Assembly (NCBI GenBank): GCA_964388435.1 | Contig: CAYMAH010000064.1 | Span: 1-46,249 of the forward strand | Direction of reading: 5' to 3' | DNA length: 46,249 bases | From: DTNV01 sp964388435 | GTDB taxonomy: Archaea > Micrarchaeota > Micrarchaeia > Norongarragalinales > UBA8480 | Shown here: positions 39,320 to 46,249 of the stretch, one piece after another | How positions within the stretch are numbered: position 1 is the stretch's first letter | Layout of the letters: each line of letters starts with the position of its first letter | Notes under the pieces: model-generated | Told to the model about the DNA's origin: nothing | Seen by the model: only the letters and a program-made list of their open reading frames with translations | Databases searched by the model: none | Translations under genes and position numbers: made by a program

Positions 39320-40156
39320 ATGGTGTTGGATGATAAAACCAAAAAGGACGTTGAGCAAATATTCGGCGTTATAGACTCGGAAGTAAAATTAAAAGTTTTC
39401 ATCAATGGCAATGAATATTCTTTGAAAACAAAGGAGATTCTGGACGAGCTTGCGCAGATAAATCAGCACTTGAAATTTGAGTTTTTTGATGAGAAGGAAG
39501 CTGAAAATCAAAAAGTTGAAATGCTTCCGGCAATACAATTCTCTGAAAACGCTTTTTATCATGGAATACCGTCAGGATACGAGTTTCAAACAATTATAGA
39601 AATAATAGTGCAAAAAGCTGTTAATATTTTCAACTTAAATCAAAAAGTTCAGGAGAAAATTAAAAAAATAGGAAAAAAATCATTTGTAAAGGTTTTCGTA
39701 ACTCCAACCTGTCCTTACTGTCCCAGAATGGCTAAAATAGCCCTTCAATCGGCTCTTTTAAATAAAAATATAATTTCAGACGTTTACGAGGCGAATGAGT
39801 TTCAGGAAATATCTGAGAAATACGAGGTTATGGGCGTGCCTAAGACAGTAATAAACGAGGTTAAAAATTTTGAAGGGGCTGTTCCTGAAGCTGCTTTCGT
39901 AAGCGAGCTTCTGCAGGCTTCGGGAATAATTGAAGAAAAAAAGAAGTATTATTATTCAAAAAAAGACAATCTTTTGTACGAGGAGAAAAAGTCTGATTCT
40001 GAGGAGGTTGAAAACCCTCTTGAAAAAATGGAGGCTCTTGAAAATGGAGACAAGATAATGAATAAGTCGAAATTCATTCTTGAAAAGCTGTTTGAACAAT
40101 ACCCCGAGCTTGAGCATGTTTCAAAGCACATTCTCGGGGAAGTGCACGATGAATGA
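39320..40156 (+). CDS. protein disulfide oxidoreductase (glutaredoxin-like), tandem thioredoxin folds
   Basis: 278 residues. The second fold has the active site TPTCPYCPRM (about residue 135) followed by the cis-Pro region VMGVPKTVIN. The first fold (residues 1-105) has no Cys pair, a common arrangement in archaeal PDO proteins that use mainly the C-terminal site. A 60-residue C-terminal extension (residues about 215-278) is unusual for the roughly 220-residue family; it is charged and helical. It acts in cytoplasmic disulfide exchange, perhaps in supplying reductase cysteines (such as those of the two RNRs) with electrons. Confidence 0.85.
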   Translation: MVLDDKTKKDVEQIFGVIDSEVKLKVFINGNEYSLKTKEILDELAQINQHLKFEFFDEKEAENQKVEMLPAIQFSENAFYHGIPSGYEFQTIIEIIVQKAVNIFNLNQKVQEKIKKIGKKSFVKVFVTPTCPYCPRMAKIALQSALLNKNIISDVYEANEFQEISEKYEVMGVPKTVINEVKNFEGAVPEAAFVSELLQASGIIEEKKKYYYSKKDNLLYEEKKSDSEEVENPLEKMEALENGDKIMNKSKFILEKLFEQYPELEHVSKHILGEVHDE

Positions 40157-40397
40157 TTTTTAATTGTTTGGGCTTGTGAAATTCCCTTGCGTTTCACACA
40201 TGCGGATGAAATAAGTCCCGCAGTGTTCTAATCTTTCACTCTGGTAATTTTTGTGACGTGGTTTTGAATTTTTTACTGTCAGCTTTACAGTTAAGACGAA
40301 ACCCCAAAGTTTACGTGGGGGGGCATGTCATAACATGAAAATATAAAAGATTAAATATCTGTGATTTTCTATGTTTATTCAACGCCTGTGAAGTTTT
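40157..40397 (+). other. intergenic region with several hairpins, candidate ncRNA or transposon end
   Basis: Not coding. Four stems occur in sequence: TGTGAAA/TTTCACA (40175-40198), TGCGG/CCGCA (40201-40222), ACTGT/ACAGT (about 40279-40295), and ACCCC/GGGG around 40304-40324 followed by GCATGTCAT. The last, CCCC-N-GGGG with an adjacent AGACGAAA, resembles the right end of IS200/IS605-type elements (GAAxCCCC...GGGG). No TnpB frame is present. It may be a solo end or a structured RNA. Confidence 0.35.
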
Positions 40398-40919
40398 ATG
40401 GATGAAATAGAAAAAAAGAAGATTGAAAATGCATTGTCAAACCTTGAAAGCACTGAAAACAAGATAAGTTTTGTTCATAATCTTTTAAAAAACAATCCTA
40501 AGAAAGAGTTTCAAAATTTTTTGAATGACAAGCTGGAGTATTTTTATATAAAGCATTACAAAGAGAATTATAAAAACCCGCAGATGGCGGTTGACTTTTA
40601 CGCCGGCCTTGGCAAAAAAGAAGCTGAAAAAATAGCTGGAATGTTCAATAGATATAAAGACCCTTCAATGGCTTCTTACATTCTCAAAAAAATAGGAAAT
40701 TATTCTGGGGCTAGAAAGATTTGGACTGAACTAAACCAGCCTTTTATGGTTGTGAGAATGTACGAAGAGCAGGCTGAAGCGGAGAAAAACAAGTACAAGA
40801 GAAAAAAGTATTTTCTAAAAGCAGCTGAAATCTGGAAAGAATTCGGAGAATCAGAAAAAGCAAAAGAGAACTACCGCAGGGCGGGTTTCATTGAATTTTT
40901 GAAATCAAGGTTCAAATAA
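40398..40919 (+). CDS. hypothetical helical protein, TPR-like
   Basis: 173 residues; start ATG 40398. Mostly helical, with repeated A/Y/F-x-x-A patterns as in tetratricopeptide arrays (YKENYKNPQMAVDFYAGLGK, EAEKIAGMFNRYKDPSMASY, KKYFLKAAEIWKEFGESEKA). The pattern suggests three or four TPR-like hairpins used for protein binding. No named family. Stand-alone gene. Confidence 0.6.
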   Translation: MDEIEKKKIENALSNLESTENKISFVHNLLKNNPKKEFQNFLNDKLEYFYIKHYKENYKNPQMAVDFYAGLGKKEAEKIAGMFNRYKDPSMASYILKKIGNYSGARKIWTELNQPFMVVRMYEEQAEAEKNKYKRKKYFLKAAEIWKEFGESEKAKENYRRAGFIEFLKSRFK

Positions 40920-40926
40920 AAAGAGG

Positions 40927-40992
40927 GGAATCAGCACTCAAGATCTATTTCATAAGCATTCAAGCTTCAACACTCATTTTTGTCATCATAAG
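40927..40992 (-). ncRNA. candidate C/D-box guide sRNA
   Basis: Read on the minus strand: C box ATGATGA (40983-40989), a 12-nt guide (40971-40982), D' box TTGA (40967-40970), spacer, a degenerate C' box around 40947-40953, a 12-nt guide (40935-40946), and D box CTGA (40931-40934). Both box-to-guide spacings are exactly canonical. Both guides end in GAGTG, so both would target CACUC-x sequences; the rRNA or tRNA targets were not recognised. The weak C' box lowers confidence. Confidence 0.5.
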
Positions 40993-41002
40993 AAAAGAGG
41001 GA

Positions 41003-41025
41003 AAGGAGCTTTTTCGGGGCTCCTT
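41003..41025. terminator. 7-bp GC-rich hairpin
   Basis: AAGGAGC (41003-41009) pairs with GCTCCTT (41019-41025) around a 9-nt loop. It lies between the C/D sRNA and the small lysine-rich peptide; on the minus strand it is followed by AAAGCTCC-type sequence but no T-run, so its role as terminator is uncertain. Confidence 0.35.
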
Positions 41026-41065
41026 CCAACCAAAAAATGTTAATCAAAAAAATTTTTTTATAATT

Positions 41066-41110
41066 TTATTTTCTTTTCTTTTTTGCTGTCTTCTTTTTAG
41101 CTTTTGCCAA
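41066..41110 (-). CDS. candidate 14-residue lysine-rich peptide
   Basis: A TTG at 41108-41110 is preceded at the right distance by GAGGTG and opens LAKAKKKTAKKKRK before TAA. It is 86 bp downstream of the enolase stop on the same strand. A strong ribosome binding site before a nine-Lys peptide is suggestive, but length and start codon make it a low-confidence call. It could be a chance reading of an A-rich segment. Confidence 0.25.
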   Translation of the reverse strand: MAKAKKKTAKKKRK

Positions 41111-41196
41111 TTCTTTCACCTCTTTTTATTTTTTAATTAGTGTTGTCGCAACTTGTATTTAATTGTTGCGCCTATTTTTTTTGAAAACCGACTGTT

Positions 41197-42438
41197 TTAG
41201 ACGAATTTAAGTATTTTTTTAGAAAGTTTGGCGTTTGTTTTGTTTTCAATTTCAAGAAGCCTGTTATATTTTGAGGTTCTCTCCGCTCTTGCTGGAGCGC
41301 CTGTTTTAATTTGGCCCGTGTTTATTCCAACGCTTAAATCGGCTATGAAACTGTCTTCTGTGTCTCCGCTTCTGTGGCTTACTATTATCTCGTAATTGTT
41401 TTTTTTGCAAAGCCCGGCTGTTTCAAGGGCTTCTGTTAGAGTTCCGATTTGATTGATTTTCAAGAGCAGGGCGTTTCCGCTATCCTGTTTTATTCCCTGT
41501 TTGAGTCTTTCGATGTTGGTGGTGAACAAGTCATCTCCTATCACCTGGGTTTTTAGCGATTTTATTTCTGAAAAACTCTTGAAATCATTTTCATTGAAGG
41601 GGTCTTCTATGCTTATCATGTCGTAATCTTCCACCAACTTTTCGTAGTAATCAAAGAGTTGGTTTTTGTCAAGCGTTTTGCCGTCGATTAGATACCTGTT
41701 GTTTTTGTAGAAGCTGTTTGAAGCGCAGTCCAAGCCCAGAAAGACTTTTCCAGAGTATCCCGATTTTTCAATTGCTTTTTCAATGAAGTCCAGTGCTTCC
41801 CTTGTTTTTGAGATGTTTGGGGCGAACCCTCCTTCATCACCCACGTTTTTAGCGCTCAAGCCGATTTTATTTATGAGAATGTTTTCAAGCTCGTGGTAAA
41901 CTTCCACTCCTGCTCTCAGAGATTCTTTGAAATAATCGAATTTTGCGGGTATTACCTGGAATTCTTGTATTGAAAGTTTGTTGCCAGCGTGCATTCCCCC
42001 GTTTAAAATGTTCATCAATGGAACCGGCATTTCCTTTTTTTTAGAATCAAAGCAGTTGTAAAACTCTTTTCCCTTTACGTTGCAGGCTGTTTTGAAAGCC
42101 GCTATCGAAAGCGCGGTGCTTGTGTTCCCTCCAATTTTTGATTTGTTTTTTGTTCCGTCGTAATCGATTATTATCTTGTCTATTTGCTTTTGTTTTTCTA
42201 CGTCAATTCCGACGAGTTTTTTTGAAACCTCGTTTAGTCTGCCTATTGCTTTCAAAACCCCTTTGCCGTCAAACCTTTTTCCTCCGTCTCTTAGTTCGAC
42301 CGCTTCGTGGCTTCCTGTTGAAGCGCCACTCGGTGCTATTGCTTTTCCCTTGAAGCCCCCTGCTTTTACCTCGACTTCTATTGTGGGGTTGCCTCTCGAG
42401 TCCAGAACCTCCAATCCCTTGATTTCGGTTATTTTCAT
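41197..42438 (-). CDS. eno: enolase
   Basis: 413 residues from ATG 42438 (MKITEIKGLEVLDSRGNPTI), the normal start of the family; a TTG seven codons upstream is open but unlikely. Catalytic and metal-binding segments: APSGASTGSHEAVELRDGGK, LNGGMHAGNKLSIQEFQVIP, GDDLFTTN, and SHRSGDTEDSFIADLSVG. It interconverts 2-phosphoglycerate and phosphoenolpyruvate in glycolysis/gluconeogenesis. The gene stands between vapBC-2 and the sRNA. Confidence 0.95.
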   Translation of the reverse strand: MKITEIKGLEVLDSRGNPTIEVEVKAGGFKGKAIAPSGASTGSHEAVELRDGGKRFDGKGVLKAIGRLNEVSKKLVGIDVEKQKQIDKIIIDYDGTKNKSKIGGNTSTALSIAAFKTACNVKGKEFYNCFDSKKKEMPVPLMNILNGGMHAGNKLSIQEFQVIPAKFDYFKESLRAGVEVYHELENILINKIGLSAKNVGDEGGFAPNISKTREALDFIEKAIEKSGYSGKVFLGLDCASNSFYKNNRYLIDGKTLDKNQLFDYYEKLVEDYDMISIEDPFNENDFKSFSEIKSLKTQVIGDDLFTTNIERLKQGIKQDSGNALLLKINQIGTLTEALETAGLCKKNNYEIIVSHRSGDTEDSFIADLSVGINTGQIKTGAPARAERTSKYNRLLEIENKTNAKLSKKILKFV

Positions 42439-42482
42439 TTGTAGAATTATTTTTTTCAAATGGTTTATTAAGTCTTTTCTTG

Positions 42483-42863
42483 TTATTTAACCACCTTTAT
42501 GTTAATCATTTTAAGTCTTTCAAAATCTCTGTCTTCTGTTATCAATTCCTCTCCATTTGCAATGCATATCGCTGAAATCAAAATATCATTCTCGTTTATG
42601 AGGGTTCCCTTGCTTTTTAGTTCTTTGTAAATCCTGGCGGCTTCTATGGAAGATTTTTTGTCAAAACTCAGTGTCCTAATTCTAGATAGAAAGCTGCCAA
42701 GAGCGCTCTCCTGTTTTTTGTTTGAAAAATGCTTCAAAAGCTCATACTCTGTCACAGAAGTTATTACTATCTCCCTTCCCTTTGCCAAGTCAAAAGTAAC
42801 TTTTGAAACTGTCTCATTGCCCTGCAGAATGCTTATAACAATGCTTGTATCAAAGCAGGTCAT
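42483..42863 (-). CDS. vapC: VapC PIN-domain ribonuclease toxin (second copy)
   Basis: 126 residues with PIN acidic residues in MTCFDTSIVISIL, VTEYELLKHF, INENDILISAICIAN and ITEDRDFERLK. It is the same subfamily as VapC at 28386 but clearly divergent. Its ATG overlaps the end of vapB by 4 bp (ATGA), so the two are translationally coupled. Confidence 0.9.
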   Translation of the reverse strand: MTCFDTSIVISILQGNETVSKVTFDLAKGREIVITSVTEYELLKHFSNKKQESALGSFLSRIRTLSFDKKSSIEAARIYKELKSKGTLINENDILISAICIANGEELITEDRDFERLKMINIKVVK

Positions 42864-43093
42864 ACCCCTCTCCCTTTGTTGATCTTCCTTTCAAGTGCTA
42901 TTTGAGCTTTTATGGCCTCCAAGTCATCTTTTTGGTTTCTGAGAATTCCGAAAAATCTGGTTACCTCATTTGACTCGTCCTTCTTGATCATTGTCCTTAT
43001 AACATCCGAAAATGACATGTCGTCTTTTTTTCTCTTTGATAGTGCATTGTAAACGTCATCAGCCAATGAAACCAGTTTTGACAAGCGAATCAC
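42860..43093 (-). CDS. vapB: VapB-type antitoxin (DUF217, second copy)
   Basis: 77 residues: SKLVSLADDVYNALSKRKKD with the DNA-binding N-terminus of the family, SFSDVIRTMIKKDE, and a C-terminal toxin-binding tail (DLEAIKAQIALERKINKGRG). Pairs with the overlapping vapC. The AT-rich upstream region (about 43098-43125, TTTTAATATAAACATAAATA) probably holds the promoter. Confidence 0.82.
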   Translation of the reverse strand: MIRLSKLVSLADDVYNALSKRKKDDMSFSDVIRTMIKKDESNEVTRFFGILRNQKDDLEAIKAQIALERKINKGRGV

Positions 43094-43186
43094 CTTTTTT
43101 TAATATAAACATAAATATATATAAAGTTTTCTAAAGGTATGTGGCTGAACAAAAGCATTTTTTATTGCATTGTCTAAATTCTTTCA

Positions 43187-43612
43187 ATGTTCCCGCCAAG
43201 GCTTAAGAAAACAGGAAGCCCGCCCTCGTTTGATTATTCAATTTACGGAATGAAAGAATCTAATGTTTCGGGAATTCCGTTGAGAGTGGATGGTTGGCTT
43301 ACTGCAAGCCTTGAATATGAAGTTGTTTTCAAGTGCGATGTTTGCGGTAAGGAGGTGTTCAATCAAAAGATTCAGGGGTTCCCGTTTCAAGTTAAAACGA
43401 CGGAAGACGTTGATTTTTCAAAGATTCAAAGTCTTGACATTGAAATCTTCAACAACATCGGAAGGCACGTTTTCTTTGAAAACCACTACTCGTTCCAATG
43501 TCCTTTGTGCGGGAGGTGGGTTGGAAAGAATCACGATGACTGTTTTGATCACAGGCTAGGTGTTTGCGTTTTCTGCGGCAATTTCATTAAACAAGATTCT
43601 GGCGTTTGGTAA
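43187..43612 (+). CDS. zinc-ribbon protein of unknown function
   Basis: 141 residues with three Cys-x-x-Cys pairs: FKCDVCGKEVF, FQCPLCGRWVG and VCVFCGNF, plus His in NHDDCFDHRLG. This suggests two zinc ribbons with a beta domain between them. No family recognised. The stop codon directly abuts that of archease on the opposite strand. Confidence 0.7.
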   Translation: MFPPRLKKTGSPPSFDYSIYGMKESNVSGIPLRVDGWLTASLEYEVVFKCDVCGKEVFNQKIQGFPFQVKTTEDVDFSKIQSLDIEIFNNIGRHVFFENHYSFQCPLCGRWVGKNHDDCFDHRLGVCVFCGNFIKQDSGVW

Positions 43613-44029
43613 TTATATATCAAGCAGAATCCTGACACTCCATTTTTTGTTTTTTTTGAGTTCAAATTCATGGAAGGTCGCCGCTTTGACTGCGATTTTT
43701 CCAAGCTCTGGTTTTTGCCTGCAGCCGTAAACAATTGCGGTTAACTCTGGCTTTTTGTAGTCTAGCTTCTCTATTTTCATTTTATTGAAGAAAATCTCTT
43801 TCGCGTCGCTTTTTGCTAGCGCGAGGTTTAGGGTTTCTATTATGAGGTTTTCAAGGTTGTTTGCTTTCACGTGTATTTTGATTTTTATGGTTGGCTTGAT
43901 TTTGTTTGTTTTGGATATAGTGGAGAACATTGCTTCTGCTGAGTTTTCTATGGTTTCCTTCAGGTTTTTTCCAAACGCTTGGAAGAGCACGTCGCTCTTG
44001 TGGTCAAGATATTTGAACCTTTGTCTCAT
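43613..44029 (-). CDS. archease
   Basis: 138 residues: FKYLDHKSDVLFQAFGKNLK at the N-terminus (the conserved Asp-His motif of archease) and ending in ATFHEFELKKNKKWSVRILL with the invariant C-terminal D. Archease activates the tRNA ligase RtcB and supports tRNA splicing. RtcB itself is not in the window. The conserved metal-binding acidic residues (Asp in LDHKSD and the final Asp) are present. Confidence 0.92.
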   Translation of the reverse strand: MRQRFKYLDHKSDVLFQAFGKNLKETIENSAEAMFSTISKTNKIKPTIKIKIHVKANNLENLIIETLNLALAKSDAKEIFFNKMKIEKLDYKKPELTAIVYGCRQKPELGKIAVKAATFHEFELKKNKKWSVRILLDI

Positions 44030-44089
44030 TCATGGCTTCACTGAATAGTATTTTAATTCTTTTCTGATTTAAACTATTTCGGTGTCAAA

Positions 44090-44419
44090 ATGAATTTCAA
44101 TCCAAACCAGATAAAAAGAATGATGGACCAGTTCGGAATCAAAAACCAGGAGATTCCCGCGTCTAGAGTGGTCATTCAGTTGAAGGACGGCGGTGAGATG
44201 GTGATTTCAAATCCCAGCGTTATGATCGTGGACATGCAGGGAAACAAGATGTTTCAGATAAGTGGAACTGTTGAGGAAACCGAGAAAAGCGAGAAGAACG
44301 AGAAGAGCGACGCGGAGCTTGTTGCCGAAAGCGCTGGAGTGGACTTGAAGACGGCTGAAAATGCCCTGAAAGAGAATAACGGGGATATTGCTAAAGCGAT
44401 AATGAAGCTTAAAGAGTGA
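44090..44419 (+). CDS. nac: nascent polypeptide-associated complex protein (alpha-NAC)
   Basis: 109 residues: the archaeal NAC domain (IKRMMDQFGIKNQEIPASRV, then VIQLKDGGEMVISNPSVMIV) and a C-terminal UBA domain (LVAESAGVDLKTAENALKEN). It binds emerging peptides at the ribosome. Full length for the family. The promoter region is the AT-rich segment upstream (about 44050-44080). Confidence 0.95.
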   Translation: MNFNPNQIKRMMDQFGIKNQEIPASRVVIQLKDGGEMVISNPSVMIVDMQGNKMFQISGTVEETEKSEKNEKSDAELVAESAGVDLKTAENALKENNGDIAKAIMKLKE

Positions 44420-44519
44420 ATTGTTTTGTTGTTTTTCTCTTTTATTTCTTAAATGTTTTATAAATTTGTGTTTTATGTAACAGTATAACCACAAAAGGGA
44501 GTATAATGTAGTGGGATTC

Positions 44520-44884
44520 TTACCAGATGTCTATTTTTAGATTGTTTATTCTTTCAAAATGCTTTTTCTTGTGACTATTATCTTGCCTTTGCTTAATGCT
44601 ATTTGCTGCTATCATCACGTCCGCTTGATCCAGCGTCATTCCTTTTTGTTTTAAGTCGTTCATTATTCTTCCAGCGGTTTGGGATGACTTGAAGTCAAAG
44701 GCCTCTATCGAGTCAAAGCAATGAGGGAAAGTCGGAAACCAGAGGCAGGGTGTCTTTTGTATTTCTGAAGTTTGAACGCGCCTTCGAACAATTCAAATGG
44801 GTTTATGGTGGTTGTTTCCAGGGGAACGCATAGATTTTTAAGCTCTTCAATTTTTTGTTTTGCATCTTTGCCGATTTTTGTCAT
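44520..44884 (-). pseudogene. vapC: VapC PIN-domain toxin, truncated and frameshifted
   Basis: Minus-strand frames show PIN-protein segments in order but broken. From ATG 44884: KIGKDAKQKIEELKNLCVPL, then ETTTINPFELFEGAFK, where NPFELFEG supplies the conserved Glu. A frame change and stop follow. Another frame has DSIEAFDFKSSQTAGRIMND, then LKQKGMTLDQADVMIAANSI, and KKHFERINNLKIDIW at the end. The N-terminal strand with the first catalytic Asp is missing and at least two frameshifts are present. No antitoxin is adjacent. A third, dead VapC in the window. Confidence 0.65.
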
Positions 44885-44995
44885 GTTGGTATATATGCAT
44901 TTAAAAACTTTAGCTTTCTTGACTCACTCAACGTTTTGGTCTTTTTTGCGTTTTATCAATAGGTTTATTATTGTTTATTTTGAATTTTAGAATTC

Positions 44996-45493
44996 ATGAG
45001 TTTGCAAGGTTCGTTGTTGAAGCTTTACTTCGATGTTGAGGATAAATACTATAATTTAATGGATTTTTTCGAAAAACTGAAAATCCCTGTTTACGAGTTT
45101 TTCGTCCACCCTATCGAGAACAGGAGGGTTCCGAGTTTTCCTGTTTTCGTTTTGATTATTTTGATAGTGATTTTTCTTTTGTATGGTTTGGTTTTTAAAA
45201 CCTCAAGCCAGGCTTTGAGTTTGACGCTCTCGATTTCAGGCTCTCAAAACGCGCGGTTAAGTGTTTTTCAGGGGTCTGTAACATTTACAAAAACCGTTTC
45301 GCAGGGTGGTTTTTATGTTTTCAACGTTTCTAGGGGAGAGGTTTTGATCAAGGTTTCAAGTAGTGGCTTTGCCGAAAACATTACAACGTTGAATATTGAA
45401 AGTGACACTGCTTTTACCATCAAGCTTCAGCCGCTGCCTTCACCGCCAAACAACGCTCCTATTCCAAGTCTGTCCGGAATAACAATTCCTTGA
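44996..45493 (+). CDS. hypothetical single-pass membrane protein with beta domain
   Basis: 165 residues. An N-terminal cytoplasmic segment of about 50 residues, one transmembrane helix (residues about 51-70, VFVLIILIVIFLLYGLVF), then a strand-rich external domain (LSLTLSISGSQNARLSVFQG) and a Pro-rich tail. The strand pattern is similar to PEGA or carboxypeptidase-regulatory-like domains. Stand-alone. Confidence 0.6.
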   Translation: MSLQGSLLKLYFDVEDKYYNLMDFFEKLKIPVYEFFVHPIENRRVPSFPVFVLIILIVIFLLYGLVFKTSSQALSLTLSISGSQNARLSVFQGSVTFTKTVSQGGFYVFNVSRGEVLIKVSSSGFAENITTLNIESDTAFTIKLQPLPSPPNNAPIPSLSGITIP

Positions 45494-45524
45494 AAAAAAT
45501 TCTCAGAATCCAACGCAAAGAAAA

Positions 45525-45540
45525 GCTTTTTAAAACATAT
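45525..45540 (+). promoter_or_regulatory. TATA-like element of the Cys-rich repeat gene
   Basis: GCTTTTTAAAACATAT, 30-45 nt before ATG 45570. Confidence 0.4.
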
Positions 45541-45569
45541 TAACTTAATAGGTTAGTTGATTTGTTTTC

Positions 45570-46249
45570 ATGAGGTTTAAGTTTTTACTTTTAATTATCT
45601 CAGTATTCCTTTTTGTTATCTTTTCTAATATAACCACCGCTCAAAGCGCTGTAGCGAACTGTCCATCTCCTTATACTCCTTCTTGCGGTGGCAGTACATC
45701 TGCACCAACCTGTTCTTCAAGTGGTGGCACACCATCATGCAGCACCGTAAATCCAATTTGTAAGGCAAGTCCTCCTGATTTTAATTGTACTGGTTATACA
45801 ACTGCAGGGTGCTTGGCTAATAATGCTCCGGCTTGCATCTACACTCAAAGCCAAGACGCGCCAAGCTGCTCAGGAACACTACTATTCCCTGGCTGCTCTA
45901 AGGGAGTGCCGGGTTGTTATTTTCTTATTTTTTCTTCTTCTTACGCTCCTAGTTGCTCAATTGCTGGGACTTATCCAGCATGCGACCAAAATAATAATTT
46001 GGTTTGCATAACTACTTTAGGATGTCAATCTTCTAGTGAAACCCCTGGTTGTACAACTGTTTATTCTGCGGGTCAAAACATACCGTTTTGTAAGATCACT
46101 CCCACTCCCACCTGTGTTGCTGGTACTTGTGCTAGTAGTGGTGCTCAGACTTGTCCTTCTGGTCAGACTTGTGTGAGTAATGCTTGTGTTGCTGGTACTT
46201 GTGCTAGTAGTGGTGCTCAGACTTGTCCTTCTGGTCAGACTTGTGTGAG
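45570..46249 (+). CDS. secreted cysteine-rich repeat protein, partial at 3' end
   Basis: Open from ATG 45570 to the window end (226 codons). A signal peptide is present (MRFKFLLLIISVFLFVIFSN, followed by ITTAQS). The mature part has a Cys about every 8-15 residues (NCPSPYTPSCGGSTSAPTC, SSSGGTPSC, and onward), with Ser, Thr, Pro and Gly between. From 46113 a perfect 24-residue repeat begins (CVAGTCASSGAQTCPSGQTC, then VSNA). Probably a disulfide-bonded wall or adhesion protein; no family is assigned. Confidence 0.7.
   Translation, partial: MRFKFLLLIISVFLFVIFSNITTAQSAVANCPSPYTPSCGGSTSAPTCSSSGGTPSCSTVNPICKASPPDFNCTGYTTAGCLANNAPACIYTQSQDAPSCSGTLLFPGCSKGVPGCYFLIFSSSYAPSCSIAGTYPACDQNNNLVCITTLGCQSSSETPGCTTVYSAGQNIPFCKITPTPTCVAGTCASSGAQTCPSGQTCVSNACVAGTCASSGAQTCPSGQTCV
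46113..46249 (+). repeat. 72-bp in-frame tandem repeat, cut by the window end
   Basis: Unit one is 46113-46184 and unit two begins at 46185 and is identical to it over the 65 bp available. The period is exactly 24 codons, with six Cys per unit. The array may extend well past the window. Confidence 0.85.

Noticed and set aside
1..46249. CRISPR array
   Set aside because: No regularly spaced short direct repeats with unique spacers were seen; the only tandem repeat is the coding 72-bp unit at 46113.

Overview
The window is AT-rich archaeal DNA, most likely from a small-genome (DPANN-type) archaeon. The information-processing genes are archaeal: FEN-1 with a PCNA-binding tail, a PriS-like primase subunit, alpha-NAC, archease, archaeal TyrRS, an MBL-fold RNA/DNA-processing enzyme and a bifunctional phosphoglucose/phosphomannose isomerase. 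Two candidate C/D-box guide RNAs and several TATA elements 20-35 nt upstream of start codons (leaderless transcripts) fit this. The phylum is inferred, not shown.

Layout. (1) 1-6044 is an accessory region: an apparent tRNA 3' end, an N-terminal remnant of an Orc1/Cdc6 initiator, an intact type III restriction-modification operon (mod-res), then tails of three unrelated genes (winged helix, UvrD/RecB-type nuclease, mercuric reductase MerA). (2) 6053-7581 is a lemA-htpX operon, followed by a C/D sRNA whose D' guide matches the 23S rRNA P-loop. (3) 7938-10909 is a 2,972-bp unit with 50-bp terminal inverted repeats (48/50 identical) flanked by a perfect 8-bp direct repeat. It carries a putative restriction endonuclease, a DNA methyltransferase, a small regulator-like protein, a small gene broken by a TnpB-like tail, and a two-gene unit with a PIN-like second protein. 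No transposase is recognisable inside. (4) 10993-16192 is a dNTP block: nrdR, a class II ribonucleotide reductase and, convergent with it, a second class II reductase. (5) 16284-20702 holds tRNA-Ile, tRNA-Glu, a Rieske protein and a glycosyltransferase remnant (both frameshifted), DUF488, SIMPL, a RibC/lumazine-synthase-like protein and an MFS transporter. (6) 21427-25321 is an ABC transporter operon (fused permease, ATPase, AAA-associated protein, no binding protein) running into the PriS-like gene. (7) 25511-39148, mostly minus strand, holds serS, an MBL enzyme, a VapBC pair, coiled-coil and membrane proteins, tyrS, a large surface protein, a flippase-galU-PGI/PMI cluster and fen. (8) 39320-46249 holds a glutaredoxin-like protein, a second C/D sRNA, enolase, a second VapBC, archease, NAC, a VapC pseudogene and a secreted cysteine-rich repeat protein that runs off the end.

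The most notable item is the inverted-repeat-bounded defence cassette at 7938-10909. Its ends resemble IS6-type ends (GGTTCTGT start, 8-bp duplication), which suggests a restriction-modification and addiction cargo unit mobilised in trans. Next come the Gm2251-type guide RNA, the pair of class II reductases behind one NrdR, and the junkyard of gene tails next to the type III system.
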